From the NCBI GenBank assembly GCA_941918925.1, contig OW799235.1, positions 50,949,491-51,013,490 on the forward strand: DNA of 64,000 nt, in the 5' to 3' direction. The position numbers and the translations under genes were made by a program. A model generated the notes under the pieces. The model searched no databases. It was not told the DNA's origin and was given only the letters and a program-made list of their open reading frames with translations. Positions 32,690 to 44,148 of the stretch are shown here, one piece after another; position 1 is the stretch's first letter; the number at the start of each line of letters is the position of its first letter. The DNA is from Phyto melanocephala (taxonomy: Eukaryota > Arthropoda > Insecta > Diptera > Rhinophoridae).

Positions 32690-33163
32690 ATTGTGGTATT
32701 AGATTTAAAAATGAATAATAATCAAATAAAAGAAAATATTTGGCTAATGTATACAAAATTAGTGAAAAGAGAGGGCGAAGCAAGATTTAAGATTGCTTTG
32801 GCGAGATTAAAGACAAAAATGATATTAAAATTCCAAATTATGTTGCATGCAAAGTATGCAACAATTTATATAAATTTAACCAAAGTGCCATGTCAAATTT
32901 GAGAAAACACAAGTGCTACACATTATTAAAAAAATAACATGAACAAGACTTGATTGAGCCAAACCAGGAGGCTAAAAAGGCTTGTACCGATGTTTTGACC
33001 GAATGGGTTCTTCAAGATATTCGCCCATACCTTTTAGTAAAAGATTATGGACTAAAAACTTATTCGACATTAATGTTATCCCTTGGTCGAAAATTCGGAG
33101 CCAATCTCAATGTAGAAACTTTAATCCCACATCTGACAACAATCCAAAGAAACGTTGTGAATA
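32690..33163 (+). pseudogene. hAT-like transposase N-terminus (BED finger), split by a LINE
   Basis: A frame starting near 32830 reads IPNYVACKVCNNLYKF then MSNLRKHKC, a BED-type zinc-finger pattern. After a stop, 32950-33163 reads ACTDVLTEWVLQDIRPYLL, then YSTLMLSLGRKFG and LIPHLTTIQRNVV, typical of the hAT transposase region before the catalytic core. The LINE at 33164-38612 splits it, and 38675 onward continues with hAT-like sequence. Frameshifts and stops show that it was dead before or soon after the LINE arrived. No terminal inverted repeats were identified. Confidence 0.6.
33151..33163. repeat. LINE target-site duplication (left)
   Basis: AACGTTGTGAATA, repeated exactly at 38613-38625 on the other side of the LINE. 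Confidence 0.9.
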
Positions 33164-33257
33164 GGTTAGGTTAGATCCGGCAGCCGCCCGAAGGCATAGC
33201 TCACTTGGGTCCTCCGAGGGTCCCGTTGTGATACCGTAGGCACCATCGCCCGATTGT

Positions 33258-36200
33258 CTATGTCCTCTGGCCGTCGTTCCTCAGCCATCCTGTACTGCTT
33301 ACGAAGGTATGGATCTTTCCCAGTTCAACTGCGGAAAGACAAGTTTTACTTACAAGTATTCGTTGACCCAGAATCTGGCGTCTCAGGTCCCCGAATGCAG
33401 GACAATTGCAGAGAAGATGTTCAGTCGTCTCCTCCTCTTCTTCGTTATCGCAACTTCTGCAGAAGTCGTTGTAAGGGATATTCAGCCTTTTCGCAAGTGT
33501 ACCTATAGGCCAGCGTCCGGTAATGACCGCTATGAGGTTCTTAAGGTGAATTCGGGGCATATTCACTGCATATTGCGTCCTATGCACATCCGTGTCAGGC
33601 CAGATCTTTCTGGTTTCCAAACAAGTGGGTTCTCTCACCCATCTTTCTTTGGCATCCAAATAGAATTGATGCGAGATTAGCTGCTTACCCTTCGATAAGG
33701 GAATACCCAAAGCATAACTGGATTCAACCGAATCTAAGGGGGTACCGGCTTTTGCAAGTGCATCAGCTCTATTATTACCATCAATATCCCCATGTCTTGG
33801 AACCCACACAAGGGTAACTGTCGAATGTCTCGCTATCTCCTCAAGAGACACCCGGCATTCCTGGGCAATTTTCGATGTGCTGTACACACTCTCAAGGGAC
33901 CTAATAGCCGCCTTGCTGTCAGTAAATATATAAATATCCCTGCCAGATATTTAATTATACTGAATCTGTTCCGCGGCTGTCCTAATAGCCATTAGTTCGG
34001 CCTGTATCGCGCTACAGTAATCCGGTAGCCTAAGGGACAATTCCAAACCCAACTGGATCGAAAAGATACCACATCCAGCTCCAGCAGGTGATTTCGATCC
34101 GTCAGTAAATATCTGAATGGCATTCTCCGGAGGTCGGAGGCCGTTGTCGTATTCTGATCTATCCGGTATATTCGTCACGAAACTCGGATCGAATGCTGGT
34201 TCAGGTACCTTGTAATCAATAGGAGAAACAATATTGATCATACCCAAAATTCTTGCATGTCCATAATTCACATACTTCCATGCCTTTGTGGTATTCAGCC
34301 TCAGTGCGGTGTCCGCAGCCATCTGCCTAGCCATGATGTCTGGTGGTAACCAGTTTAAAATAGTGAACAGTGCCTTAGATGGTGTGGTTCTAAGAGCACC
34401 TGTTATCATAATCGCAGCCATTCTCATAATACGTCCGAAACTGTCCTGGTGGATTCTCTTCTCCAGCGCCACCCACCAGACTGCCGCTCCGTAATAAAGA
34501 ATTGGTCTGACGACAGAATCGTATAGCCAGTATAAGTTCCTGGGGTTAATACCCCAATTAAAGCCAATTGCCCTCTTGCAGCAGTATAATACAGTTGCCG
34601 CCTTAGTGGTCCTGGATTTTGTATTCAGGTTCCAGTTTAGTTTGCTGTCCAATACGAGACCCAAATATTTGGCATTATCGGATAGCGCTAGTGCCACTTC
34701 GTCTATCCTAGGCGTAGCAAAGGTCGGTATTTTGTTCCTCCTTGTGAACAGTACCAGTTCCGTTTTGGCAGGATTGACTCCCAGCCCACATCCCTGGCAC
34801 CATCTAAGTATTAACGTTAGCGCAGATTCCAAGAGCTCCGAGAGCAGTCCAGGATCTTTGCCCGTAGCTGCTATAGCCACATCACCCGCATAAGCAATAG
34901 TCATGCAGGATGTATTCTCCATGGCCCTAAGCAGGATATTAATGTTGATGTTCCATAGTAGTGGAGAAAGTACGCTACCTTGCGGTGTGCCATTTACAGC
35001 CACCTTGGAGATGCTAGAGGCGCCCAAAGTTGATTCTATGTGCCTATATTTCAGTAGTTTTCCCACAAAACCGGTGACCGCAGGATCTATGTCCAGTTGT
35101 CTCAAGGCGTTCAGAACCGAATCCGGTTTGACATTGTTGAAGGCGCCCTCAATATCAAGGAAGGCGACCAAGGTGTAGTCCCTGTAGTTCAGAGATTTTC
35201 GCGTGTAGCGCCGTTTCCGTAGATTTGCCCTTCGTATAGGCATGCTGTGCCCCCGACAGAGCCTCTGGTCCTAGAGACGATCTGATATAAACATCAATAA
35301 TCCTCTCCAGAGTCTTAAGCAGGAAGGAGGAGAGACTTATTGGCCTGAAGTCTCCGGCCCTTGTATGCGAGGCCTTACTTCCCTTGGGTATGAAAATAAT
35401 CTTATAGGATGTCCACCTTGATGGGACATGGGATAAATGCAAGCATGCCTTGAATATCACCAGAAGCCATGGCATTAAAATATCGATGTTCTCCTGTAGA
35501 TCCGCTGGAATTACGCCATCAGGACCTGGAGACTTGAAGGGATGGAAACTTCCAACTGCCTATCTTATGCGATGCTCAGTGATCGGTAGATTCGATATGT
35601 CATATGCATCCGTGTGGTCAACAGCAGGAGGATAGTCCTGCTCTAGACAGCCTGGGAAATGTGTCTCCATGAGAACCTACAGCGTTTCTTTGCTGCTGGT
35701 GGTCCACGAACCATCCGCCCTCTGTATGTATGATGGTGTTGTTGGATTCGATGATAGAATCTTTCGTAGCCGAGTTGTCTCCAAAGAATTTTCCACCTCA
35801 CTGCAGAATTTTCTCCAGGATTGCCTCTTGGCTCTTCTGATAAGGTTTTTAAACCCATTTAGGGAGGATTTATATGTGGCCCAATATCCACTCCTTTTAG
35901 CCTCATTGAATAGTTTCCTGCATTCTTTACGCCTTTCCGCAATTTCGGCATTCCACCAAGTGGGCTTGGCCTTACCTTTCCTAGTAGTTTTCCTACAGGA
36001 GTTATCGGTTGCCTCAGCCATTACATTACTCAAGAACTCAGTTACGGAGTCCAGAGTGGACTTATCGTCAATGGAGTCTGGACATGAAAAGAGCTTTCTA
36101 TTCAGCACCTCAGCATAAACAGACCAGTTTGTCCTTCTCCTATTTAAGAAATGACTCTCAGAATCCACTTCGATAAACAAATCGAAATCAATATATAGGT

Positions 36201-36820
36201 GATCGGAAAAAGAGCAGTCCTTCGACACCCTCCAATTTCCTATCAAATTGACATACCTATCGCTAATAAGAGTAACATCCAAAACCTCCCTTCTGTTAGT
36301 AACTACAAAGGTGGATTCATTACCCCTATTAACTACTGTTAGTTTATTTTCAATTATAAATTCGAGGAGTGACTCACCCCTTTGGTTGGTATCCGAGCTA
36401 CCCCAGACGGTATGGTGCGCGTTGACATCCGCGCAGATTATGAGAGGGATGTTCCTTTTGTTCGCGCAAGACTAGTGATGGAGTAAGGTGGGTCCCCTCC
36501 ATGATCGTGCGCCATATAACAGCACATTAGCCAGACTATTCGCTTTTTGTTCTCGATGGCTATAGTACAGGGTCCTTATCACTGAAGTCGGATAGAACAA
36601 AAGCTTTAAGATTGTTTTTGGCCATAATGCAAGATCTGGTCCTACCTGGTCCGGCTGTATACAGAGTGTAGTAGCCATCCTTGTTTAGTCCGCAAACCCT
36701 GTCTTTGTACAACAATGGTTCTTGGACACATATAAGATCCTCCGTGCCTGAAGACAGTCGGAGGAGTAGGGCAGCTGACGCCGCTTTTGAGTGATGAAGG
36801 TTAATTTGAGTAACCTTCAA
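33258..36820 (-). pseudogene. LINE ORF2: endonuclease, RT, RNase H
   Basis: Endonuclease start TQINLHHSKAASAALLL (36820), continued through two frameshifts (36680, 36480). The linker and pre-RT region (36282-35677) is open. RT: ISLSSFLLKTLERIID near 35310, VAFLDIEGAFNNV near 35150, GTPQGSVLSPLLW near 34985. The catalytic motif reads YAGD (34881-34892): the first Asp is Gly. RNase H: IFTDGSKSPAGAGCGIF near 34080, a stop near 33951, then DSKAAI-type sequence, LVWVPRHGDIDGNNRAD near 33790. The C-terminal Cys/His motif CRSCDNEEEE...HLLCNC lies near 33420-33480. At least five breaks. Same group as the LINE at 3292-7008. Confidence 0.85.
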
Positions 36821-38360
36821 TGTAGCTGATCGCTGTGGACGACTGTGACATCGGCGTCCTCTGAACCGTCGTCAGATTCTAGAAGGGCGTCTACATCTTC
36901 TGCCACCTCCATCTTATCAAAGAATTCCCCCACTAGTCCTGAGACCGATTGGGTGTCATCAATGTCCGATGAAAGAGCAGATTCATCGTCACAGCTCATG
37001 GAGAGATCCCTAGAAGAGTCCTTACTCTCCGGAGCTTGAGGCTTCTCCCTGTCGTCACCCTTATAGAGCCGGAGAAAGATAGTACCAAAACCATAGTATA
37101 TCTTTCTCTGAGTCTTTCGAAGTGGAGACAGGGAGTCACTGTTTATAATAACAGTGGCCTTCCTGGAGCCTTCTACAGCTTCAGTAACCTTGGCTCTTTT
37201 CCAGTCCTTCATGGGTAGCTGAGGATTACTGACCTGCATAATCTCCAGAATCTCCTTTGGGTCGGATGGTATTGCGGGAATCTTGGCAATAGATCTCGGA
37301 CTTTGTGGAACATCGGCGAGAGGTATTGCTTCGCGCCAGACCATACTTCCCTGAGGGACTCTATGGCGGTCTTGTACAGCCGCGCTGAACGCTCGTCTGT
37401 ACAGGCTATGAGTTTGATGTGGCCTTGGTACCGAACAACTTTCAAGAACACCCCATTGAGAGCCATGACAACCAATTTCCAGTTGCCGGAGGAAATGGTG
37501 CCATCGCTGGAATTGCGGTCAATGATCGCCCAAATAAGATGGTCCTTAGCCACCTCCTTGTAGGATCTTGGTTGTGGCCGTAAAGGCATGTGTTTGGAAC
37601 GTTTTGTTCCTGGAAGAGTGTCCTCCTCTGACCGTTGCCGTTTAGGCGCTGCAGAGGATGCCGTCCGTTTAGGACTGCCTACACCTGCATTAGGAGGATC
37701 ACTTTTTAACCCTTCAATGAGGGTTTGCGTCCACCGGAGAGAGTTTTTCTCTTGCTCCATGAGCTCGTCAGTAGGTTTTTCACCAAACTGACATATTATT
37801 CTATAAGCGGAACGCTTAGTAGTGAAGGCCCTTTTGGATTGTTTTCTGTGCCTTGGGGAATCTATTTTGGGAGCCGTGGAGGTCGAGGATGGTGCTACAG
37901 GGATCATCGAATCATTCTTAGCATGATCCTTCTGCACAATGTTTGGCACAAGGGATCCAGGTTTAGTGGCAGACTGAGTCTTAGCCACCTCACCGGCACC
38001 TGAAGCTGGTGTTTCGACAGGAACTAGTCCCATCCGGACCTTAGGAGCCTTAGAGGTACCTGGTTTCGAAGAACCACGCTGTACCAAGCTCGGATTTCGA
38101 TCGCATATCGGCTTGATCGGGCATGTTTTTAGCGCACTAGTAGCTAGTCGGCTAGTGGAGCCTGGCGCTTCCACTCCACTAGTCGAGGTTTCAGTAGCCA
38201 ACAACTTACTGCAGCCTGATACCGACACTGCAGTGTTGGGTCTCCGGATATTATGAAGCCCTTTACCGGATACGCAGGGCATGATTTTTTCGACATTACG
38301 GACGATTGGTTGTTTGCATTTTATGCCTACTGCCAGGCTTGTTATAAACTGCCGCCCCAC
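36817..38360 (-). pseudogene. LINE ORF1, DUF4780-type RNA-binding protein
   Basis: From ATG 38360 about 340 codons are open: a Ser/Pro/Lys-rich N-terminus, then the conserved domain (WAIIDRNSSDGTISSGNWKL, KVVRYQGHIKLIACTDER, YKTAIESLREVW). A one-base shift near 37330 moves reading to the next frame (IPAIPSDPKEILEIMQVSNP, LPMKDWKRAKV, TIFLRLYKGD). An acidic Ser/Asp-rich tail ends at 36817, overlapping the ORF2 ATG by four bases (ATGA-type junction). The domain matches the DUF4780 family known from insect non-LTR element ORF1 proteins. No zinc knuckle is visible. It probably binds element RNA as a nucleic acid chaperone (inference). Confidence 0.75.
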
Positions 38361-38612
38361 TGGATACAGACGCAGACCAACAGCCGCTCACTCTGAGAAC
38401 AGACGCTGGTGGACTTATGGTTGCGGACCGACGATTTAAAAAGGCGGACGCATTCTCAACAGCCTATGTGAAGAGGGGTTTGAGAAGTTGCCTGCCAGCC
38501 GCCCCAACTAGGAGAAACAGACGCTGGTAGGTAGGGGGTGGGTAGTTCTTAGTTAGTGTAATTTACACTTAAGCCCTCGCATCGCGACAAGATGACTACC
38601 CCTTCGCGAGGG
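38361..38612 (-). other. 5' untranslated region of LINE
   Basis: About 250 bp GC-richer than the surroundings, ending at the duplicated target site. A region this short would have to contain the internal promoter; no motif is assigned. Confidence 0.5.
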
Positions 38613-38625
38613 AACGTTGTGAATA

Positions 38626-38850
38626 ATTAATCCATAAATTTTTCAAATCTTAAGACAGAGATCTCGTCCATACGAAAAAATTGGTTATGCTCAAACTTGT
38701 GATATGTGGACAGAAAATTTTTGCAAAATTTCCTACCTTGCCTTAACGGCTCATTTCGTTATGGATGGTGGTAGTAAAAGCAAGCTTCTAGGAGTGAAAT
38801 CTATGAAAGGAATTTCAAAAACAAGTAAACTATTAGTAAAATAATATGCA
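38626..38850 (+). pseudogene. hAT-like transposase, continuation after LINE
   Basis: From about 38670 the frame reads IGYAQTCDMWTENFCKI then SYLALTAHFVMDGGSKS, matching the hAT motif in which a D-x-W/T-S segment precedes a ITAHF-type strand. It is the downstream part of the relic at 32690-33163 and ends in AT-rich repeats. Confidence 0.6.
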
Positions 38851-39072
38851 TACGGGTAAAAAAATTTAAAAATTTTCGTATGTATGTTAAAAAAAAAAAT
38901 TAAAAAAAAATTAAAAAAAAATTTAAAAAAAATTTAAAAAAAAAATTTAAAAAAAAATGTTAAAAAAATATTTAAAAAAAATTATTAAAATATATATAAA
39001 ACAAAAAAAAAAATTAAAAAAAAATAATAATGTTATATAAGTATTGTTGACCTTTTTTGTTGTTTATATATT
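38851..39072. repeat. Low-complexity A/T tract
   Basis: Alternating AAAATTTAAAAAAA blocks after the motif cgtatgtatgttaaaaaaa, which also occurs at about 31960, 42000 and 48960. No coding content. Confidence 0.7.
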
Positions 39073-39308
39073 TTGTTGTAGATTTTTGTTTGGCTTTGTT
39101 AATTAGCTTATAAATAAATAAGATTGTTGTTCACCTCGATATAGAATTATATCTAAAATATTTTTTTAAATATCCCTGATGATGATCTACGAAGTAGGTC
39201 GAAATATTGGAAAAAAATAAATAAAGAAATTTAAAATATTTTCTTTAAAAATAAAACAACAAAATTGAAGTTTTATGACCTAAAGCCAAACAAAAATCTA
39301 CAACAAAA
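39073..39308 (+). repeat. Penelope-type terminal repeat fragment with inverted ends
   Basis: The segment ttgttgtagatttttgtttg (39073) reappears inverted at 39283-39308. Between them lies a hammerhead-like motif. A short hammerhead unit enclosed in inverted copies is consistent with the terminal regions of Penelope-like elements (family knowledge; assignment is inference). Confidence 0.5.
39174..39210 (+). ncRNA. Hammerhead-ribozyme-like motif (1)
   Basis: CTGATGA (39176-39182), one extra T, stem II GATCTAC/GTAGGTC closed by loop GAA (7 pairs, one G-U), GAAA (39201-39204), TATT, then GG pairing with CC before the core. All invariant core bases are present. Stem I is short and stem III minimal, as in Penelope-associated hammerheads, so single-unit cleavage may be weak. 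Confidence 0.6.
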
Positions 39309-39431
39309 AATAATAATAATAAAAATATAAATAATATATTAAAAAAAATAAAAAAAAATTTACTAGATTAATTTTTCATAATTTTTCCCATAATTTTTCA
39401 ATAATATTTATTTGGTTGTTGGGTTTAAGCT

Positions 39432-39478
39432 GGTTTATAGACATTTCACTGGTGCTTATGCCAGATCATCAGTAAACC
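39432..39478 (-). ncRNA. Hammerhead-ribozyme-like motif (2), array unit 1
   Basis: Minus strand: stem I GGTTTA, CTGATGA, T, stem II CTGG/CCAG with 8-base loop, T, GAAA, TGTCTA, then TAAACC-type strand closing stem I (6 pairs). The predicted cleavage is after the A preceding TAAACC. Confidence 0.65.
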
Positions 39479-39791
39479 TTTACCAAAATTCTTGAAAAAG
39501 TTTAAAATGTTATAAGTTATATTTTTAAATTCTCATTAACAAAATGAGAAATCAAAAATAAAAACAAAAAACTATAAAAAACTTTTTCAAAAACCCAACC
39601 AACAATTTTTCAATTTTAATTTATTTTATTTTTCTAATCCCTTTAACATTTGGCTAACCATTGGTTAACACTAAATGTTTATAAAGGCAACCGAAAAATA
39701 AAATCTTTTGTTTTTAAATAATTTACTAGATTATTCATGACATGCTCCCATAATTCTTCAATAATATTTATTTGGTTGATGGGTTTAAGCT

Positions 39792-39838
39792 GGTTTATAT
39801 ACATTTCACTGGTGCTTATGCCAGATCATTAGTAAACC
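39792..39838 (-). ncRNA. Hammerhead-like motif (3), array unit 2, core mutated
   Basis: Same layout as units 1 and 3 but the core reads CTAATGA: the essential G of CTGATGA is A. Probably inactive. Confidence 0.6.
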
Positions 39839-40144
39839 TTTACCCAAATTCTTGAAAAAGTTTAAAATGTTATAAGTTATATTTTTAAGTTCTCATTAGT
39901 AAAATGAGAATTAAAAAATAAAAACAAAAAACTATAAAAAAATCTTTCAAAAACCCAACCAACAATTTTTCAATTTTAATTTATTTTATTTTTCTAATCC
40001 CTTTAACATTTGGCTAACCGTTGGTTAACACTAAATGTTTATACCGAAAAATAAAATCTTTTGTTTTTAAAAAATTTACTAGATTATTCGGGATATGCTC
40101 CCATATTTTTTCAATAATATTTATTTGGTTGTTGGGTTTAAGCT

Positions 40145-40191
40145 GGTTTATATACATTTCACTGGTGCTTATGCCAGATCATCAGTAAACC
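40145..40191 (-). ncRNA. Hammerhead-ribozyme-like motif (4), array unit 3
   Basis: Core CTGATGA intact, stems as in unit 1. Confidence 0.65.
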
Positions 40192-40507
40192 TTTACCCAA
40201 ATTCTTAAAAAAGTTTAAAATGCTATAAGTTATATTTTTAAATTCTCATTAACAAAATGAAAATTAAAAAAAAAAACAAAAAACTATAAAAAACTCTTCC
40301 AAAAACCCAACCAACAGTTTTCAATTTTAATTTATTTTGTTTTTCTAATACCTTAAACATTTGGCTAACCGTTGGTTAACACTAAATGTTTATAAGGGCA
40401 ACCGAAAAATAAAATCTTTTGTTTTTAAATAATTTACTAGATTATTATTGAAAAATTATGGGAGCATATCCCGGATAATCTAGTAAATTATTTAAAAACA
40501 AAAGATT

Positions 40508-41068
40508 TTAATTTTATTAGTAGATCGTTGTTAACTAAGCAACTATTAAGAGCAAGTCTATTTAAATCGTGGAAAAACTCGGATGGTTTTCTATCTCCAA
40601 TTTCTGAGTCATTAAGTAATCTCTCGAGACGAACATAATATTCGTTCGAGGATAATATTCTTAATAAAACTATATTTATTTTCTAATGGTGGATTATGAA
40701 TAACATCTATTAATTTTCCTAGAATGTTTTCTGAAAGAGAAATGATTACAAGTTGATATTTAGTTGTATCATTTGTTATGTTTCTAAAAGCAAATATTGT
40801 CTCGGTTTGAACAAACCAAGTTTCTGGGCAAGAAACCCAAAATTGTGGTAACTTTACATGAACTTGAGATGAGTTGTTAATATTTGTATCATTATAAAGT
40901 GGAAAGTTGGGAAGCGGTATAGATTGTGCTTCTTGAAAATCAGAATTGTCTTCTATAGGATCTGTGTTAGTATCGTGTCGTGCCATTGAACGCGTATTTA
41001 CCATTGTAAAGTAACTAAATTACTGGTGAAAGATTTACAAATCTTGGTCAATAATAATTAATAATAAA
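40508..41068 (-). pseudogene. gag: Gag of a second CsRn1-like element (minus strand)
   Basis: Inverted copy of 44860-45420. ATG at 41004 reads MVNTRSMARHDTNTDPIEDN, then VHVKLPQFWVSCPETWFVQ and IIHNPP-type sequence (VIHNPPLENKYSF), the CsRn1-clade capsid start. A deletion near 40625 removes about 20 bases and shifts the frame. The relic is cut at 40508 by the Penelope-type repeat array. The leader continues beyond the repeat insertion at 43822-44148. This copy keeps SIPLPNFPLYND where the plus-strand copy is frameshifted. Confidence 0.75.
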
Positions 41069-43821
41069 CAAGTAACAGTGCTATATTCGGCCGTGCCGAA
41101 TCTTATATACCCTTCACAACGTGTAGTTATGCAATAACAATTGTTTGTATCACCATTCATCTCATATCAAATACGTACATATGTTAGAATAGATGTGGCA
41201 TCGAATCGCAGCTGAGCCAAAAAAAATTTATTTTATATAATATGTTATTTATATTTTGTTATTATTTATTTTTATATTTTTTTTTTTTAATTTTTTGAAA
41301 AAATTTTTTTGAAAAAATTTTTAAAAAATTTTTTAAAATTTTTTTAAAATTATTTAAAAATTTTTTTTTTTGCAGTTTTTTTTATTATTTTTTTTTATTT
41401 TTAATATTTTTTCTTTTTGTAATTTTTTCTTTTTATACCCTTCACACAGTGAAAAAGGGTATATATAGGTTTGTCATTCCGTGTGAAATTTCTACAATTT
41501 TCATTTCCGACCCCATAAAGTATATATTTTCTGAAAGCTTATGAATAGAGGAGTCGATTAAGCCCTGACCGTCTGACCGTCTGTCCGTGTGTATGTTGAA
41601 ATCAACTTTTTGAAGCCCCCCGACATAGGTTGGACCCGGGTAAGGTATTAAAATATCAGAAATATTCGGGAGTAGATCGGTATTGAAAATCAGAAACATC
41701 GGTACATAAACAACTGAGATATGAGCAAAAACCCACGACCACCTCGATTTTCTTTTCATAAAAACAACATTACAACAACAACATACATACATACAAACGT
41801 GTATACTGGTTAGAGAAAACGTGGCATCGAATCCCAGCTGAGGCAAAAAAATTTTTTTTTTAATTTTTTAAAAATTTTTTTTTTTAATTTTTTTTTTATT
41901 ATACCCTTCACACAGTGAACAAGTAAAAGCTCTATATTCGGCCGTGCCGAATCTTATATACCCTTCACAACGTGTAGTCATGCAATAACAGTAAATTCAC
42001 GTATGTATGTTAAAAAAAACAAACAAAAAATAAAAAATAAAAAAAAAATTTTAAAAAAAATTTAAAAAAAAAATTAAAAAAAAAAAAATTATTATATACA
42101 TATATAATATATATAAAACAAAAAAAAAATAAAAAAAAAATTAAAAAAAAATAAATAAAAAAAAATAATAATAAAAATATATATAATATATTAAATAAAA
42201 AATAAAAAAAAATAAAAAAAAAATTAGAAAAAAAAATTTTAAAAAAATTTAAAAAAAAATTTTTTTGCCTCAGCTGGGATTCGATGCCACGTTTTCTCTA
42301 ACCAGTATACACGTTTGTATGTATGTATGTTGTTGTTGTAATGTTGTTTTTATGAAAAGAAAATCGAGGTGGTCGTGGGTTTTTGCTCATATCTCAGTTG
42401 TTTATGTACCGATGTTTCTGATTTTCAATACCGATCTACTCCCGAATATTTCTGATATTTTAATACCTTACCCGGGTCCAACCTATGTCGGGGGGCTTCA
42501 AAAAGTTGATTTCAAAATACACACGGACAGACGGTCAGACGGACAGACGGACAGACGGTCAGGGCTTAATCGACTCCTCTATTCATAAGCTTTCAGAAAA
42601 TATATACTTTATGGGGTCGGAAATGAAAATTGTAGAAATTTCACACGGAATGACAAACCTATATATACCCTTTTTCACTGTGTGAAGGGTATAAAAAGGG
42701 TATATATAGGTTTGTCATTCCGTGTGAAATTTCTACAATTTTCATTTCCGACCCCATAAAGTATATATTTTCTGAAAGCTTATGAATAGAGGAGTCGATT
42801 AAGCCCTGACCGTCTGTCCGTCTGTCCGTCTGTCCGTGTGTATGTTGAAATCAACTTTTTGAAGCCCCCCGACATAGGTTGGACCCGGGTAAGGTATTAA
42901 AATATCAGAAATATTCGGGAGTAGATCGGTATTGAAAATCAGAAACATCGGTACATAAACAACTGAGATATGAGCAAAAACCCACGACCACCTCGATTTT
43001 CTTTTCATAAAAACAACATTACAACAACAACATACATACATACAAACGTGTATACTGGTTAGAGAAAACGTGGCATCGAATCCCAGCTGAGGCAAAAAAA
43101 TTTTTTTTTAAATTTTTTTTTTAATTTTTTTTTTATTTTTTTTTTATTTTTTATTTAATATATTATATATATTTTTATTATTATTTTTTTTTATTTTTTT
43201 TTTTTTAATTTTTTTTTTATTTTTTTTTTGTTTTATATATATTATATATGTATATAATAATTTTTTTTTTTTAATTTTTTTTTTAAATTTTTTTTTTTTA
43301 AATTTTTTTTTTATTTTTTATTTTTTTTTTGTTTTTTTTAACATACATACGTGAATTTACTGTTATTGCATGACTACACGTTGTGAAGGGTATATAAGAT
43401 TCGGCACGGCCGAATATAGCGCTTTTACTTGTTTTGTATGGTTTTTACATATATTATGTATGTATGTTGTTGTTGTAATTGTGTAAAAAAACGAGGTGGT
43501 CGTGGTTTTTTGCTCATATCTCAGAAAATTATTGGGCGATTGTGCTGAATTTCAATAGCGATTCATTCCTGAATATTTCCAAGAGACTGATACCATATAG
43601 AGATCTGAGGAACATATAGTTGCTTCTAAAAGTTGATTTCAACCAACACACGGACAGACGGGCAGACGGATAGACGGACAGATGGTCAGGGCTTAATCGA
43701 CTCCTCTATTCATAAGCTTTCAGAAAATATATACTTTATGGGGTCGGAAATGAAAATTGTAGAAATTACAAACGGAATGACAAAGCTATATATACCCTTG
43801 TGCACCACAGGTGAAGGGTAT
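41069..43821 (-). repeat. Composite of dispersed fly repeats inserted in the CsRn1-like leader
   Basis: Removing this block rejoins the leader of the minus-strand CsRn1-like relic (aataataaa with taacgtaaaa). The block starts with the repeat tail (caagtaacag... attcggccgtgccgaat) and ends with the repeat head (tatacccttgtgcacc...gaagggtat). Inside are further copies: 41440-41850 minus, 42262-42675 plus, 42693-43095 minus, and a diverged one at 43590-43820. Reading frames found in these copies are by-products of the repeat and show no protein family. Confidence 0.7.
41923..43434. repeat. 1.5-kb palindrome with 17-base spacer
   Basis: The left arm 41923-42675 and right arm 42693-43434 are inverted copies, ending aacaagtaaaagc and gcttttacttgtt and meeting around the spacer 42676-42692. 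Each arm contains one repeat head, a long A or T tract and the hairpin tail. The arms are nearly identical apart from tract lengths and the gtctgtccg repeat count. Confidence 0.8.
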
Positions 43822-44148
43822 AATAACGTAAAAAATAATAGTAAAATATAATAATGATAAAATTTTTGTAAAAACTATTTTCAATTGGTCTTGAGTTAAT
43901 AAATACCAGACATCTGCTATGTATTTTATAATCTTGAAATCAGGTAGATCTGTTTCTTCTAAAATAGGTTATTGAATTGACTTCCGATTAAATTATAATC
44001 TTCATATTAATGTGACTTGAAAAATCTTCATTTTTTTTTGATTCTCTTAATTGTGATTGATTTTTAATTTTTTTAACGTAAACCACCATAAAATGAAAAT
44101 TTTGTTCGGTTTCCAAGTACATTTGCAGGATCGCAAATATAGTCGTTT
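43822..44148 (-). mobile_element. Leader of the minus-strand CsRn1-like relic
   Basis: Inverted copy of 44530-44850. The plus strand ends with gcaggatcgcaaatatagtcg, i.e. the last bases of the LTR plus the primer-site region, after which a repeat fragment takes over, so only about 11 bp of this copy's 5' LTR remain. Confidence 0.75.

Larger units (their letters stand above)
33164..38612 (-). mobile_element. LOA-like LINE, near full length, with DUF4780-type ORF1
   Basis: 5449 bp flanked by an exact 13-bp duplication. On the minus strand the 5' untranslated region starts at 38612, ORF1 at 38360, ORF2 at 36820, and the 3' end is TAACCTAACC at 33164-33173. The 13-bp duplication and the simple tail are as expected for target-primed reverse transcription. 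Both ORFs are broken, and RT has lost a catalytic Asp. Confidence 0.88.
39358..40507 (-). repeat. Tandem Penelope-type terminal repeats (three units) with inverted tail
   Basis: Three units of about 355 bp begin tttactagatta at about 39358, 39721 and 40075. All contain the hammerhead-like motif on the minus strand. After the third unit the end sequence (aaaatcttttgtttttaaat) is repeated inverted (40480-40505) around a short spacer, then a CsRn1-like Gag relic begins. Tandem terminal repeats with an inverted tail are characteristic of Penelope-like element insertions. No RT frame remains here. Confidence 0.65.

Noticed and set aside
41442..43095. Repeated 98-134 codon frames starting MPQLGFDATFSLTS
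   Set aside because: They are translations of the dispersed non-coding repeat in several copies, end in low-complexity DNA, and show no selection signature.
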